Source of the DNA: Marinifilum sp. D714
GTDB taxonomy: Bacteria > Bacteroidota > Bacteroidia > Bacteroidales > Marinifilaceae
Direction: 5' to 3'
Length of the DNA stretch: 64,000 nucleotides
Assembly: GCF_030851345.1 (NCBI RefSeq)
Contig: NZ_JALPNU010000003.1
Location: forward strand, 62,001-126,000
Below, piece by piece: positions 9,427 through 17,645 of this stretch (within the stretch, counting starts at the first letter, position 1; each line of letters opens with the position of its first letter). The translations under genes and the position numbers were made by a program. The notes below the pieces were generated by a model. The model ran no database searches. It was not told where the DNA came from and saw nothing but the letters and a program-made list of their open reading frames with translations.

Positions 9427-10335
9427 CTATTCTTCTTCCTCGTTCAAAGATTTAAATCCTTTACCGATAATTTCATTTGCTTCTGTTACGTTCACAAATG
9501 CTTCAGGATCCACTGACTTAACGTGTAGCTTCAAAATCTCAAGCTCTCTTCGACTCATTACAGAGTAAACCATTTTTCTTTCTTCACCCGAATAAGCACC
9601 TGTACCAGTAAAAACAGTTGCTCCACGTTTTAAATCTCCTTTAATTTTAGATACGATTGATTCGTACTGATCTGAAACAATCATAACTGTTTTGTGATAG
9701 TTTGCTCCACTCACCACCATATCGATAATCTTACCTTCGATATAAATAATGATCAATGAATAAATTACAAACTCCCATCCAATCGCTCCTGTTTCTGTTG
9801 GCTGTACCAAAGTAAATAATACAATTATACCATCAACAATCATTACCAATTTACCCAAAGAGATTTTAGTGTATTTTGCAAAAATCATTGCAATAATGTC
9901 CGAACCTCCTGAAGTTGCTCTGGATTTAAAGATCATTCCGATAGCAATACCATAGAAAACACCTGCTACAATGGTGTTCAACATTGGATCTGCAATTACT
10001 TTTGGATACCCAGGAACAACATATGTCTCCATTATCCAAACGGTCAACAAAATAATACCAATACTAAGCATTGTTTTAATCCCAAATCGAGGGCCTAAAA
10101 TAATTGTACCAATAATTACCAACGGAACCTCCATTGCAAAAGTACAGTAACTAATTTTCCAGCCAAACAATGTGTTTAGTACGGTTGCAATACCATAAAC
10201 TCCACCTGGCGCCAATTTGTAAGGCACAACAAATAAGATATCGGAAACAGCAAAAATAATACTACCTATAATCAGGTAAGTGTATGCCGTTAACCATTCA
10301 TTCGACAAGAACTTTTCTTTAGTAATAAAAGCCAT
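9427..10335 (-). CDS. YitT family membrane protein (DUF161 + DUF2179)
   Basis: 302-residue inner-membrane protein. The N-terminal two thirds has about five to six hydrophobic segments with the family motifs VPYKLAPGGVYGIATVLN and SRATSGGSDIIAMI. The C-terminal about 90 residues are the cytosolic DUF2179 domain (GRxxTxxxGxGxYSGxxxxxVYSVMSRRE pattern), which in structures binds small ligands. The transported substrate is not known for the family. It has its own promoter and terminator, so it is probably monocistronic. Confidence 0.88.
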   Translation of the reverse strand: MAFITKEKFLSNEWLTAYTYLIIGSIIFAVSDILFVVPYKLAPGGVYGIATVLNTLFGWKISYCTFAMEVPLVIIGTIILGPRFGIKTMLSIGIILLTVWIMETYVVPGYPKVIADPMLNTIVAGVFYGIAIGMIFKSRATSGGSDIIAMIFAKYTKISLGKLVMIVDGIIVLFTLVQPTETGAIGWEFVIYSLIIIYIEGKIIDMVVSGANYHKTVMIVSDQYESIVSKIKGDLKRGATVFTGTGAYSGEERKMVYSVMSRRELEILKLHVKSVDPEAFVNVTEANEIIGKGFKSLNEEEE

Positions 10336-10372
10336 TTTAATAGTGTTTGTTAAAGTGATAAAAATTCGCCGA

Positions 10373-10380
10373 CAAAAATA
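10373..10380 (-). promoter_or_regulatory. -7 promoter element of the YitT-family gene
   Basis: Minus-strand TATTTTTG (TAnnTTTG) 38 bases upstream of the ATG. Confidence 0.5.
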
Positions 10381-10697
10381 GATTCGCCGATTTTATTTGC
10401 AAGGTTTTTCCTTATTTTTCTCACTTTTACAAACACCTGAAAAACAGAACAAAAAGAAAGTTTGGCATATTTTTTTTAGCAGCTTTTCAAAAAACGATAA
10501 AAAAAGACGTCAATTTTTCACTTATGAATAGATAGTCACAAGTATTATTCCTGATTTTAAAATAGTAATAGGACAAAAAAAATAAAATAAAAAATCATGA
10601 TTATGTCTAATAAAAATACCTTAATAAGTGCCACATCACGTATTTTCACTTTATTTGAGCTCATACAAAACATGTAAACTACACAAAGAGAGAGTTT
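10381..10697. other. AT-rich intergenic region
   Basis: About 320 bases between the YitT-family promoter and the end of the DnaE2-like gene. It is very AT-rich with poly-A stretches. No gene, strong hairpin or promoter consensus was recognised. Confidence 0.4.
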
Positions 10698-13646
10698 TCA
10701 GGCTGAAACGATATCATCAATACTTATATTTGGCATTCGCTCCATTTTACTTACTTCTATGCTTAGAAATCCATATTCATCTATCACTCGCCCCTCTATA
10801 ACATAACAGCCTGGTCCACGAAATGGATATTCTTTGGCAATAGGTGGAAAATGCACAGTATCTAACCAATGTCCATCTAAATCTACCCATGTTCCAAAAT
10901 ACATAATTTTACCATTACTGGCTTTTGCGGGTTTGCGATGAATTAAAAAACCAACAATTCTGATGTAACAATTGACTAAACGAGGCAAATGACAGGCTTT
11001 TATGTTGGAAGGTAAATCACCTTTCACCAATTGAAATGGTGATTGAACCGATAAGCCTAACAATTCCAATTCGTCGAATGCATCTTCGAGCTTGTGCTTC
11101 CACAATTCGGGCAGCTCAAATTCTTTTACCTCTGCCTGAAAAAGTGTTCTTTCCGGTTTGGTCTTCCTGGTGTGTCCTAATAGAAAATGAGCATCCCACA
11201 ACAGCTCTTTCTTTCCTTTTCCTGTAAATCGAAAAGCTCCAATACGTATTAATATTATCAATTGCTCCAAACTGCTTGGGAAACGCTTCACAAAATCGCG
11301 CAAGCTTTTAAAACTTCCATGTTCCCTGCGCTCTTCAATCATTTTTTTTCCTGTTGAACGTTCTAAATCTCTTAAAAGGTAAAATCCCAGCCAAATGGTA
11401 TCTCCATCAATAATATTTTCCCACGAACTCCGATTTACGCAGGGTACTTCTACCTTGGCACCATGCATTACTGCCTCGTGCAGATAGAGTTGTGCTGAAT
11501 AGAATCCTCCTCCATTATTTAAAGTTGCTACCATATATTCCAATGGATAATATGCTTTTAAATAAAGCGCCTGAAAACTCTCTACTGCATAACTGGCCGA
11601 ATGCCCCTTTGCAAAAGCATAATTGGCAAAACTCTCTATTTGCCTCCAGATATCGCTCACCACTGCATCGAGATATCCTTTTGCTTTACAATTGGAGAAA
11701 AATTTATCTCTCACCTTTGCAAATTCGTTTCGCTGTTTAAATTTCCACGACATTCCTCTGCGCAAGACATCTGCTTCATCTAAACTTAGCTCGGCAAAAT
11801 AATGAGCCACCTTAATTACATCTTCCTGATAAACCATTACGCCATAAGTTTCCTCAAGTATATTATATAATTCAGGTAAATTATGTTTTGCCTGTTCTCT
11901 CCTTTTCTTATTCTGAAAACGAATAATGTATTCTCGCATCATTCCACTTTTGGCAACTCCCGGACGAATAATGGAACTGGCAGCAACCAGGCGTTTGTAA
12001 TCTTCAGCTTTTAGCTTGGTTAAAAGCATGCGCATGGCAGGCGATTCCACATAAAAGCAACCAATTGCCTGTCCTTTTTTTAGCATTCTCTTTACGCGAG
12101 AATCCTCCATAAACAGTTTGGTGTCGTTAATATCGATATCTATTCCATGATTCTGCTTAACGATCTCCAAAGTATCTTTGATTTTTCCCAAACCACGCTG
12201 ACTCAGGATATCGAATTTATGCAGTCCCAAATCTTCAGAAATGTACATGTCAAACTGAGTGGATGGGAATCCTTTAGGCAAAAGCTCAGTGGCTGAATAA
12301 TTACTAATGGGCTCATCGGCGATTAAAATCCCACTGGAGTGAATACTATTGTGGCTTGGAAAGCCTGAAATATATCCACTATAGCGAATCACCCACTTTC
12401 CATATTCATCGGCTTGCGCTGGATTCGGATTTTTCTGCAAACGACTGATTTCTTCATCGGGCAAACCAAATACTTTCCCAATTTCGCGAAAAGCTGACTT
12501 GTGATTAAATGTGATAAAATTTCCCAGTAAAGCAACATGATCCCAACCATATTTGTCAAACAAATAACGTGTGACATCATCCCGATCTGTCCATGAAAAA
12601 TCGATATCAAAATCGGGAGGTGATGATCGGAACGGATTGATGAAGCGCTCAAAGTAAAGGTCTAAGTCAACCGGGTCAACATTTGTGATTTTCAACAAGT
12701 AAGCAACCAGGCTATTGGCTCCACTTCCTCGTCCAACATGATAATATCCTTCACCTTGCGCATAGCGAACCAAATCCCAATTAATCAGGAAGTAGGAGCA
12801 GAATCCAAGTTGTCGGATCACCTTCAATTCCTTGTTTAAACGATCTAAAATTTCATCGGTTATTGTACGATATCGATATTCCAAGCCCTCACAGGCCAAT
12901 TTCATTAACAGCTTAAAATCTTCTTCTTCCGAATCGGTAAAAAGCTTTTTGTTTTTGTTGGTTCCAAATTCGAAATCCATGCTGCAAGCAGCCAATAAAG
13001 CTTCTGTATTTTTTATAATTTCAGGATAATCTTTATACAATTCCAACAGTTCAGACTTGCTTCTATATCTATCTTCAAAACTCGCCTGTTCCTCTTTCGA
13101 AAGCTTACTTAGCAGTGTATTTCTGTCAATAGCTCGCAACAGTCGATGAATATTGTAATCTTTCTTGTTGCGAAAGCTTGCTGTTTGTAGAATTACCAGC
13201 TTATCCAGGCGATTCTTCCATTCAGAAAAAGGCAAGTGAGGTACATCCTGCGGTCTGACTCCAATGCATTCATTTGCTTTTAGATCTCTATACTGGCTTT
13301 GAAATGGATAGATCACATAAACTTCATTCAAATCCGGAGCCTCTGGTTCAAATATCTTACTAACATGCAGGTTTCCTGATAAAAACTCATTGATTTCCCG
13401 AAACCCGGTCGCATTTTTGGCCAGCAAAACATACTGCTGCATTGCTCTATTCCTGATATCTGCTCCAACAAGCGGTCTTACATTAAATTCCTTTGCCTGC
13501 CGTACAAAATCGAGACTCACGGCTGTATTATTAATATCAGTCAATACAATGGTATCGTGTCCTCCCACCTGGGTTTCCTTTAAAACCTCCTCTACAGAAA
13601 GAGCTCCATACTTAAAACTATAATATGAGTGGCAATTCAATAACAT
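10698..13646 (-). CDS. DnaE2/ImuC-like error-prone DNA polymerase III alpha subunit
   Basis: C-family polymerase of 982 residues, shorter than replicative DnaE (about 1,150). Visible parts are an N-terminal PHP domain (CHSYYSFKYG...VLTDIN), the polymerase core with catalytic PDFDIDF, the VYQEDVIKVA and SFANYAFAKGHSASYA motifs, helix-hairpin-helix region, and a C-terminal OB fold (IRIVGFLIHRKPA). ATG 13646 is chosen; an in-frame TTG three codons earlier is also possible. It follows a Y-family polymerase by 51 bases on the same strand. This pairing is that of ImuB-ImuC-type mutasomes that copy past DNA lesions. A role in damage tolerance is inferred from that context. Confidence 0.88.
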   Translation of the reverse strand: MLLNCHSYYSFKYGALSVEEVLKETQVGGHDTIVLTDINNTAVSLDFVRQAKEFNVRPLVGADIRNRAMQQYVLLAKNATGFREINEFLSGNLHVSKIFEPEAPDLNEVYVIYPFQSQYRDLKANECIGVRPQDVPHLPFSEWKNRLDKLVILQTASFRNKKDYNIHRLLRAIDRNTLLSKLSKEEQASFEDRYRSKSELLELYKDYPEIIKNTEALLAACSMDFEFGTNKNKKLFTDSEEEDFKLLMKLACEGLEYRYRTITDEILDRLNKELKVIRQLGFCSYFLINWDLVRYAQGEGYYHVGRGSGANSLVAYLLKITNVDPVDLDLYFERFINPFRSSPPDFDIDFSWTDRDDVTRYLFDKYGWDHVALLGNFITFNHKSAFREIGKVFGLPDEEISRLQKNPNPAQADEYGKWVIRYSGYISGFPSHNSIHSSGILIADEPISNYSATELLPKGFPSTQFDMYISEDLGLHKFDILSQRGLGKIKDTLEIVKQNHGIDIDINDTKLFMEDSRVKRMLKKGQAIGCFYVESPAMRMLLTKLKAEDYKRLVAASSIIRPGVAKSGMMREYIIRFQNKKRREQAKHNLPELYNILEETYGVMVYQEDVIKVAHYFAELSLDEADVLRRGMSWKFKQRNEFAKVRDKFFSNCKAKGYLDAVVSDIWRQIESFANYAFAKGHSASYAVESFQALYLKAYYPLEYMVATLNNGGGFYSAQLYLHEAVMHGAKVEVPCVNRSSWENIIDGDTIWLGFYLLRDLERSTGKKMIEERREHGSFKSLRDFVKRFPSSLEQLIILIRIGAFRFTGKGKKELLWDAHFLLGHTRKTKPERTLFQAEVKEFELPELWKHKLEDAFDELELLGLSVQSPFQLVKGDLPSNIKACHLPRLVNCYIRIVGFLIHRKPAKASNGKIMYFGTWVDLDGHWLDTVHFPPIAKEYPFRGPGCYVIEGRVIDEYGFLSIEVSKMERMPNISIDDIVSA

Positions 13647-13697
13647 TAAATACAATAAAGAATTAACAATTAGTAATGATCTATTACTAATTGATTT

Positions 13698-14912
13698 TTA
13701 TCGTCTACGGTGAGCAGGAATAATTGGAGCTTGTCCATTAAAAGGATTCATTCCTCCAATGGTTTTTACATCCATTCCTATGGCGCGTTTCACCGCATTT
13801 TTCCCAAATCTGTTTCTCAAATGATCCATTTTCTGATACAACTTAATGAGCTTTTCAGAGTCCTCAAACAGGCGAATCTGGTAAGTTCCGCCTACCAAAT
13901 TGCTGAAGCAAACTCCGATGAGTCGAATCAAAACCCGACGTTCATACATTTTATCAAACAGGTCGAGTACTGTAGCGATTAGTGTATGATCAAGCGATGT
14001 GTAGGGAATTCGCTTCTGTTTGGTGTAAGTTTGAAAATCGGAATAGCGAATCTTAAGCGTCACACAAGCAGTTAGTTTGTTTCCATTTCGGAGCTGATAA
14101 GCCAAATTTTCGGCCATTGCAACCAAAATACTACGTAATTTCACTACATCAGTGGTATCTCGCTCAAAAGTTCGTTCTGTAGATATGGATTTTCTCTCAT
14201 TCCAGGCAATCACTGGAGTGTTATCAATTCCTTGTGCTTTTTTCCAAATCACTTGCCCATTTTTCCCCAGTACACGTTCCATTAATTCCATAGGCATTTC
14301 TTGGACCGTTCGTACTTTTTCTATTCCCATGCTTCGCAATTTGTGGTAAGTTTTATCGCCAACCATAGGAATTTTTTTAATGGAAAGCGGAGCCAAAAAT
14401 GGAACTTCATATCCCGATTCTATATTGATATGATTATTGGGCTTGGCCTCGCCTGTTCCAACTTTAGAAACTGTTTTACTGGTAGATAAACCAAAGGAAA
14501 TAGGCAAGCGTGTCTCCTTTACGATCTTTTCTCTCAGTTCCTTTGACCACATGTAACTTTCCTTCACAAAACGATCCATCCCTGTTATGTCCATATAAAA
14601 TTCATCAATGGATGATTTTTCGAACAAAGGCGAACGTTCCTTAATGATTTCCGTTACATGATCGGAATATTCGCTGTAAGTTCCACTATTCCCCCTAATC
14701 ACAACAGCTTCCGGGCAAAGCATACGAGCCATTTTCATGGGCATGGCAGAATGGATGCCATACGTTCGTGCTTCGTAAGAACAAGCTGCTACCACTCCTC
14801 TATCTGATGTTCCCCCAATCAAGACCGGTCGATTTTCCAATCTACTGTCCAACAACCTTTCACACGACACAAAAAATGTGTCTAAATCCATATGCAATAT
14901 TGTCCTTTTCAT
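13698..14912 (-). CDS. dinB: Y-family DNA polymerase (DinB/Pol IV-like)
   Basis: 404-residue translesion polymerase. Catalytic residues are present: MDLDTFF near residue 8 and SSIDEFY around 100 (the acidic pair), with the steric-gate Phe in the first motif. Fingers and palm (CSYEARTYGIHSAM), thumb with helix-hairpin-helix, and little-finger domain (about 240-350) follow. The C-terminal tail is short, with no clear clamp-binding QLxLF motif, which resembles ImuB partner polymerases that rely on other proteins. It lies immediately upstream of the DnaE2-like gene and is divergent from an XRE-S24 repressor, pointing to damage-inducible expression. Confidence 0.9.
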   Translation of the reverse strand: MKRTILHMDLDTFFVSCERLLDSRLENRPVLIGGTSDRGVVAACSYEARTYGIHSAMPMKMARMLCPEAVVIRGNSGTYSEYSDHVTEIIKERSPLFEKSSIDEFYMDITGMDRFVKESYMWSKELREKIVKETRLPISFGLSTSKTVSKVGTGEAKPNNHINIESGYEVPFLAPLSIKKIPMVGDKTYHKLRSMGIEKVRTVQEMPMELMERVLGKNGQVIWKKAQGIDNTPVIAWNERKSISTERTFERDTTDVVKLRSILVAMAENLAYQLRNGNKLTACVTLKIRYSDFQTYTKQKRIPYTSLDHTLIATVLDLFDKMYERRVLIRLIGVCFSNLVGGTYQIRLFEDSEKLIKLYQKMDHLRNRFGKNAVKRAIGMDVKTIGGMNPFNGQAPIIPAHRRR

Positions 14913-14917
14913 TAAAT

Positions 14918-14955
14918 GTCGATATTTTCGTCATAATCCTGTCAATAATTTAGTC
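14918..14955. promoter_or_regulatory. Phased GTC repeats: candidate operator of the XRE-S24 repressor
   Basis: Between the divergent polymerase operon and the repressor gene, the trimer GTC occurs at 14918, 14930, 14941 and 14953, spaced 12, 11 and 12 bases. Most copies are followed by an ATA-like triplet (GTCgATA, GTCaTAA, GTCaATA, GTCtATT). The last copy lies about 12 bases before the repressor's -7 element. One-turn spacing in the only shared regulatory region suggests an operator controlling both directions. This is inference. Confidence 0.4.
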
Positions 14956-14964
14956 TATTCTCCT

Positions 14965-14972
14965 TATCTTTG
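14965..14972 (+). promoter_or_regulatory. -7 promoter element of the XRE-S24 repressor gene
   Basis: TATCTTTG, a perfect TAnnTTTG, 13 bases before the ATG at 14985. An in-frame TTG at 14970 lies inside it and is therefore not the start. The transcript would have a leader of only about five bases. Confidence 0.65.
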
Positions 14973-14984
14973 AAAGAAAAAAGC

Positions 14985-15695
14985 ATGTTTTTTGCAGAAA
15001 ATATCAAGTTTCTTCGCAAGAGAAGAAGAAAATCGCAAGCCGATTTGGCTGAACAGTTGGAGATTACAAGAACCACACTGGCTGGCTATGAAAAAAGCGT
15101 TCAACCACCTTTTAAAGTACTGGTGAAATTTGCCGAATACTTTAATGTTTCCATTGATGCTTTAATAAGGTATAACCTGCAGGAATTATCGGAATTCCAG
15201 CTTTCGCAAATCGAAGATGGATTTGACATTGATGTAACGGGAAAGAAGCTTCGCTTGCTTACCATATCGGTAAATCAGGATGGAGAAGAAAATATAGAAA
15301 TGGTTCCCTTAAAAGCACAAGCTGGCTATACAAATAGCTATGGCGATTTGGATTTTATAGAATCACTACCAAAATTCTCTCTCCCATTCTTGCCCAAAGA
15401 TAAAACCTACAGAACCTTCCAAATTGAAGGAGACTCCATGCTTCCCATTCCTGAAGGATCGTGGGTAACGGCATCCTACATTCAAAACTGGGAAGCAATT
15501 AAAGATGGTACTCCTTGCATTATTGTTACCCAAGAGGATAGTATCGTATTTAAAGTGGTATACAAGCAATTTGAGAAAAATCAGTCTCTCCTATTGGTTT
15601 CTTCAAACAGAAATTATAAACCTTATGAACTGCAAATTGGAAAAGTGGTAGAAATCTGGAAATTTGAGACTTATAATGGCTTTGAGATTTTATAA
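14985..15695 (+). CDS. XRE-family repressor with S24 (LexA/UmuD-type) self-cleavage domain
   Basis: 236-residue regulator. The N-terminus (about 5-60) is a Cro/CI-type helix-turn-helix (FLRKRRRKSQADLAEQLEI...GYEK) instead of the LexA winged helix. The C-terminus is a peptidase S24 domain with nucleophile Ser151 in EGDSMLP, general base Lys190 in IVFKVV, and an Ala113-Gly114 bond in KAQAGY placed like the LexA cleavage site. The Ser-Lys spacing of 39 is close to LexA (37). It probably represses the divergent polymerase operon and itself, and is inactivated by RecA-stimulated self-cleavage, like HdiR or CI. Cleavage and target are inferred. Confidence 0.85.
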   Translation: MFFAENIKFLRKRRRKSQADLAEQLEITRTTLAGYEKSVQPPFKVLVKFAEYFNVSIDALIRYNLQELSEFQLSQIEDGFDIDVTGKKLRLLTISVNQDGEENIEMVPLKAQAGYTNSYGDLDFIESLPKFSLPFLPKDKTYRTFQIEGDSMLPIPEGSWVTASYIQNWEAIKDGTPCIIVTQEDSIVFKVVYKQFEKNQSLLLVSSNRNYKPYELQIGKVVEIWKFETYNGFEIL

Positions 15696-15771
15696 GAAAA
15701 AAAATCAAAAAAAAGTGTAACTAATCATGCTCCTCCCTTACTAAATAGATAAAGAACAAAATACACACACA

Positions 15772-16293
15772 TTGAAAAAAGAAGATCTATTTAATCAAAT
15801 TCTATCGGATAATAGTGATCGAATACAACGGATATGTCGTTACTATAATTCGAATGCCGAAGATCAAAAAGATATGTATCAGGAAGTACTGATTAATATC
15901 TGGAAGAGTTTGGATCAATTTAAAGGTAAATCGGCAATTAGCACATGGGTTTATCGGGTAGCTGTTAACACATCGCTAAGCTTTACGGGCAAAAGCTACA
16001 GAGAAATGCAGCTAATAATAAACACCGATACGCAAAATCTAAGCTCCATTTTAGACAATGAAGATTTGGAAATCAAGAAAAAAGAAGAAAAGCAATTCAA
16101 CCTACTTCAGAATGAGTTAAATATGCTTTCTGTGATCGACAAAGCCTTAATATCTCTTATGCTTGAAGGATTAAGCATGAGAGAAATTGCAGATGTGATC
16201 GGCATTAATGAACCCAATGTAAAGGTGAAAATTCACCGCATTAAAACACAATTAAAAAACAAATTAACAGGAGGTAAGCATGAACTTAAATAA
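15772..16293 (+). CDS. ECF-type RNA polymerase sigma factor
   Basis: 173-residue group 4 sigma-70 factor. Region 2 is seen in DQKDMYQEVLINIWKSLDQFKG and STWVYRVAVNTS; region 4 is the C-terminal helix-turn-helix LSMREIADVIGINEPNVKVKIHRIKTQL. The start is a TTG at 15772: no ATG precedes region 2 in frame, and the nearest upstream ATG (15727) is in another frame and soon stops. The stop overlaps the next gene by 14 bases, so the two are translationally coupled. The partner membrane protein is the likely anti-sigma factor. Confidence 0.88.
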   Translation: MKKEDLFNQILSDNSDRIQRICRYYNSNAEDQKDMYQEVLINIWKSLDQFKGKSAISTWVYRVAVNTSLSFTGKSYREMQLIINTDTQNLSSILDNEDLEIKKKEEKQFNLLQNELNMLSVIDKALISLMLEGLSMREIADVIGINEPNVKVKIHRIKTQLKNKLTGGKHELK

Positions 16294-16822
16294 AACAAAG
16301 AACGAAAAGGTTAATCTGGATCAGTTATTAGGAAAACTTAAAAAGGAGGATAGTAATTATTCTAACCTATGCAAAAGAATGAAGATTGTTTATTGGATTT
16401 TCATCCCACTTTACACGATAATTGCCTTTATACACTATTTTGATACAAAAGAGCTTACTGATTTAATTGCAGGACTATTCCTTGTAGCGGCATTTTTACT
16501 ATTTGCACTAGTATTTGGAAGCTACCAAAAAGAATACAAAAATGTTGATTACTCTCTGCCTACCCTTCTCATGTTAAAGCAAGCTGCAAAAAGGTATCAT
16601 CCCTTCCGAAAAAAGAGCATACTGATACTTCTTGCAGTTTTTTTAATGAATGCCAGTTTTAATCTTAGATCTCAACCATTATTCAATACTGTTGAATCTC
16701 AAATTGTTTTCTTTTCGATTTTCATACTTGCAATCATCATAGGTCTAATAATTTGGTATTTCAAATATAAACCCCTTCGTGATAATGCACTGGCAAATAT
16801 TGCCGAAATTGAAGGCAATTAA
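16280..16822 (+). CDS. Four-helix membrane protein, putative anti-sigma partner
   Basis: 180-residue protein with about 35 soluble N-terminal residues and four predicted membrane segments (near 36-54, 60-82, 113-128 and 138-160). No zinc-binding HxxxCxxC anti-sigma motif is present and no family was recognised. A clear Shine-Dalgarno AGGAGG stands 5 bases before the ATG, unusual in this genome, and the gene overlaps the end of the sigma gene by 14 bases. Coupling to an ECF sigma gene suggests it holds the sigma factor at the membrane through its N-terminal segment. This is inferred from position only. Confidence 0.7.
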   Translation: MNLNKTKNEKVNLDQLLGKLKKEDSNYSNLCKRMKIVYWIFIPLYTIIAFIHYFDTKELTDLIAGLFLVAAFLLFALVFGSYQKEYKNVDYSLPTLLMLKQAAKRYHPFRKKSILILLAVFLMNASFNLRSQPLFNTVESQIVFFSIFILAIIIGLIIWYFKYKPLRDNALANIAEIEGN

Positions 16823-16876
16823 ACCTATAAGTCATTTTTTAACATCTCGTTAAAACAAGCTAAACAATTGCAAGCT

Positions 16877-16884
16877 TACCTTTG
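16877..16884 (+). promoter_or_regulatory. -7 promoter element of the flavodoxin-fold reductase gene
   Basis: TACCTTTG (TAnnTTTG) 28 bases before ATG 16912. It rules out an in-frame TTG start at 16882. Confidence 0.6.
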
Positions 16885-16911
16885 CATTATCAATCAAAAA
16901 AACAAAAACAG

Positions 16912-17547
16912 ATGAAAGTAGTCGCATTTAATGGTAGCCCCAAAAAAGAAGGCAACACCTATCATGCATTAAAATTAGTGTGTGAACAGTTGGAAGAAAA
17001 AGGTATCGAGACCGAAATTGTAAATGTTGGAATCAAAAACGTGAAGGCTTGTACTGCCTGTAACTTGTGTTTCAAGAATCAAGACGAAAAGTGTGTCATC
17101 AAAAATAATGATGTGAATAATTGGATTCAGAAAATGAAGGAGGCCGACGGGATTATTCTTGGATCACCAGTACACTATTCATCATTAAGTGCCAGCATGA
17201 AATCCTTTCTCGACCGTGCATTTTATGTAGCTGGTGCAAACGGATCATTGTTCCGTCATAAAGTAGGTGCGTCAGTTGCAGCCGTTCGTCGTTCAGGTGG
17301 ATTACCTGTTTTTAATGAATTGAACAATTACCTGACTTATTCGGAAATGATGATTCCAACATCGAACTATTGGAATGTGATTCATGGATTAATGCCGGGT
17401 CAAGTTCATCAGGATGAAGAAGGTGTGCAGATTATGAGAATTTTGGGTAAAAACATGGCTTATCTATTGGAATTAGTTGAAAATGGAAAGAATAAAATAG
17501 AAGCCCCTGAGAAAGAAGATAAGGTATACACTCATTTTATCAGGTAA
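16912..17547 (+). CDS. Flavodoxin-fold NAD(P)H-dependent oxidoreductase (iron-sulfur flavoprotein-like)
   Basis: 211-residue cytosolic protein of the NADPH-dependent FMN reductase family. The FMN phosphate loop is GSPKKEGNTYHAL (residues 7-19). A Cys-rich stretch KACTACNLCFKNQDEKCVIK (about 47-66) matches the CxxCxxCx(n)C pattern of archaeal and bacterial iron-sulfur flavoproteins. GSPVHYSSLSASMKSFLDR is the second flavin-contact motif. The substrate is unknown; relatives reduce quinones, nitro compounds or oxygen. ATG 16912 is set by the promoter just upstream. It appears to be a single-gene unit. Confidence 0.82.
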   Translation: MKVVAFNGSPKKEGNTYHALKLVCEQLEEKGIETEIVNVGIKNVKACTACNLCFKNQDEKCVIKNNDVNNWIQKMKEADGIILGSPVHYSSLSASMKSFLDRAFYVAGANGSLFRHKVGASVAAVRRSGGLPVFNELNNYLTYSEMMIPTSNYWNVIHGLMPGQVHQDEEGVQIMRILGKNMAYLLELVENGKNKIEAPEKEDKVYTHFIR

Positions 17548-17645
17548 TTAGGTAAATGAAAAACAGAAAATCTCCATTGACAGAAATGATAAAAGATCTG
17601 ATAGTTTGATTATAAAGACGATTATTCATTTAAAAACAATTTAAT

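Noticed and set aside
12389-12652. 87-codon frame within the DnaE2-like gene
   Set aside because: Alternate-frame shadow of a well-supported coding region.
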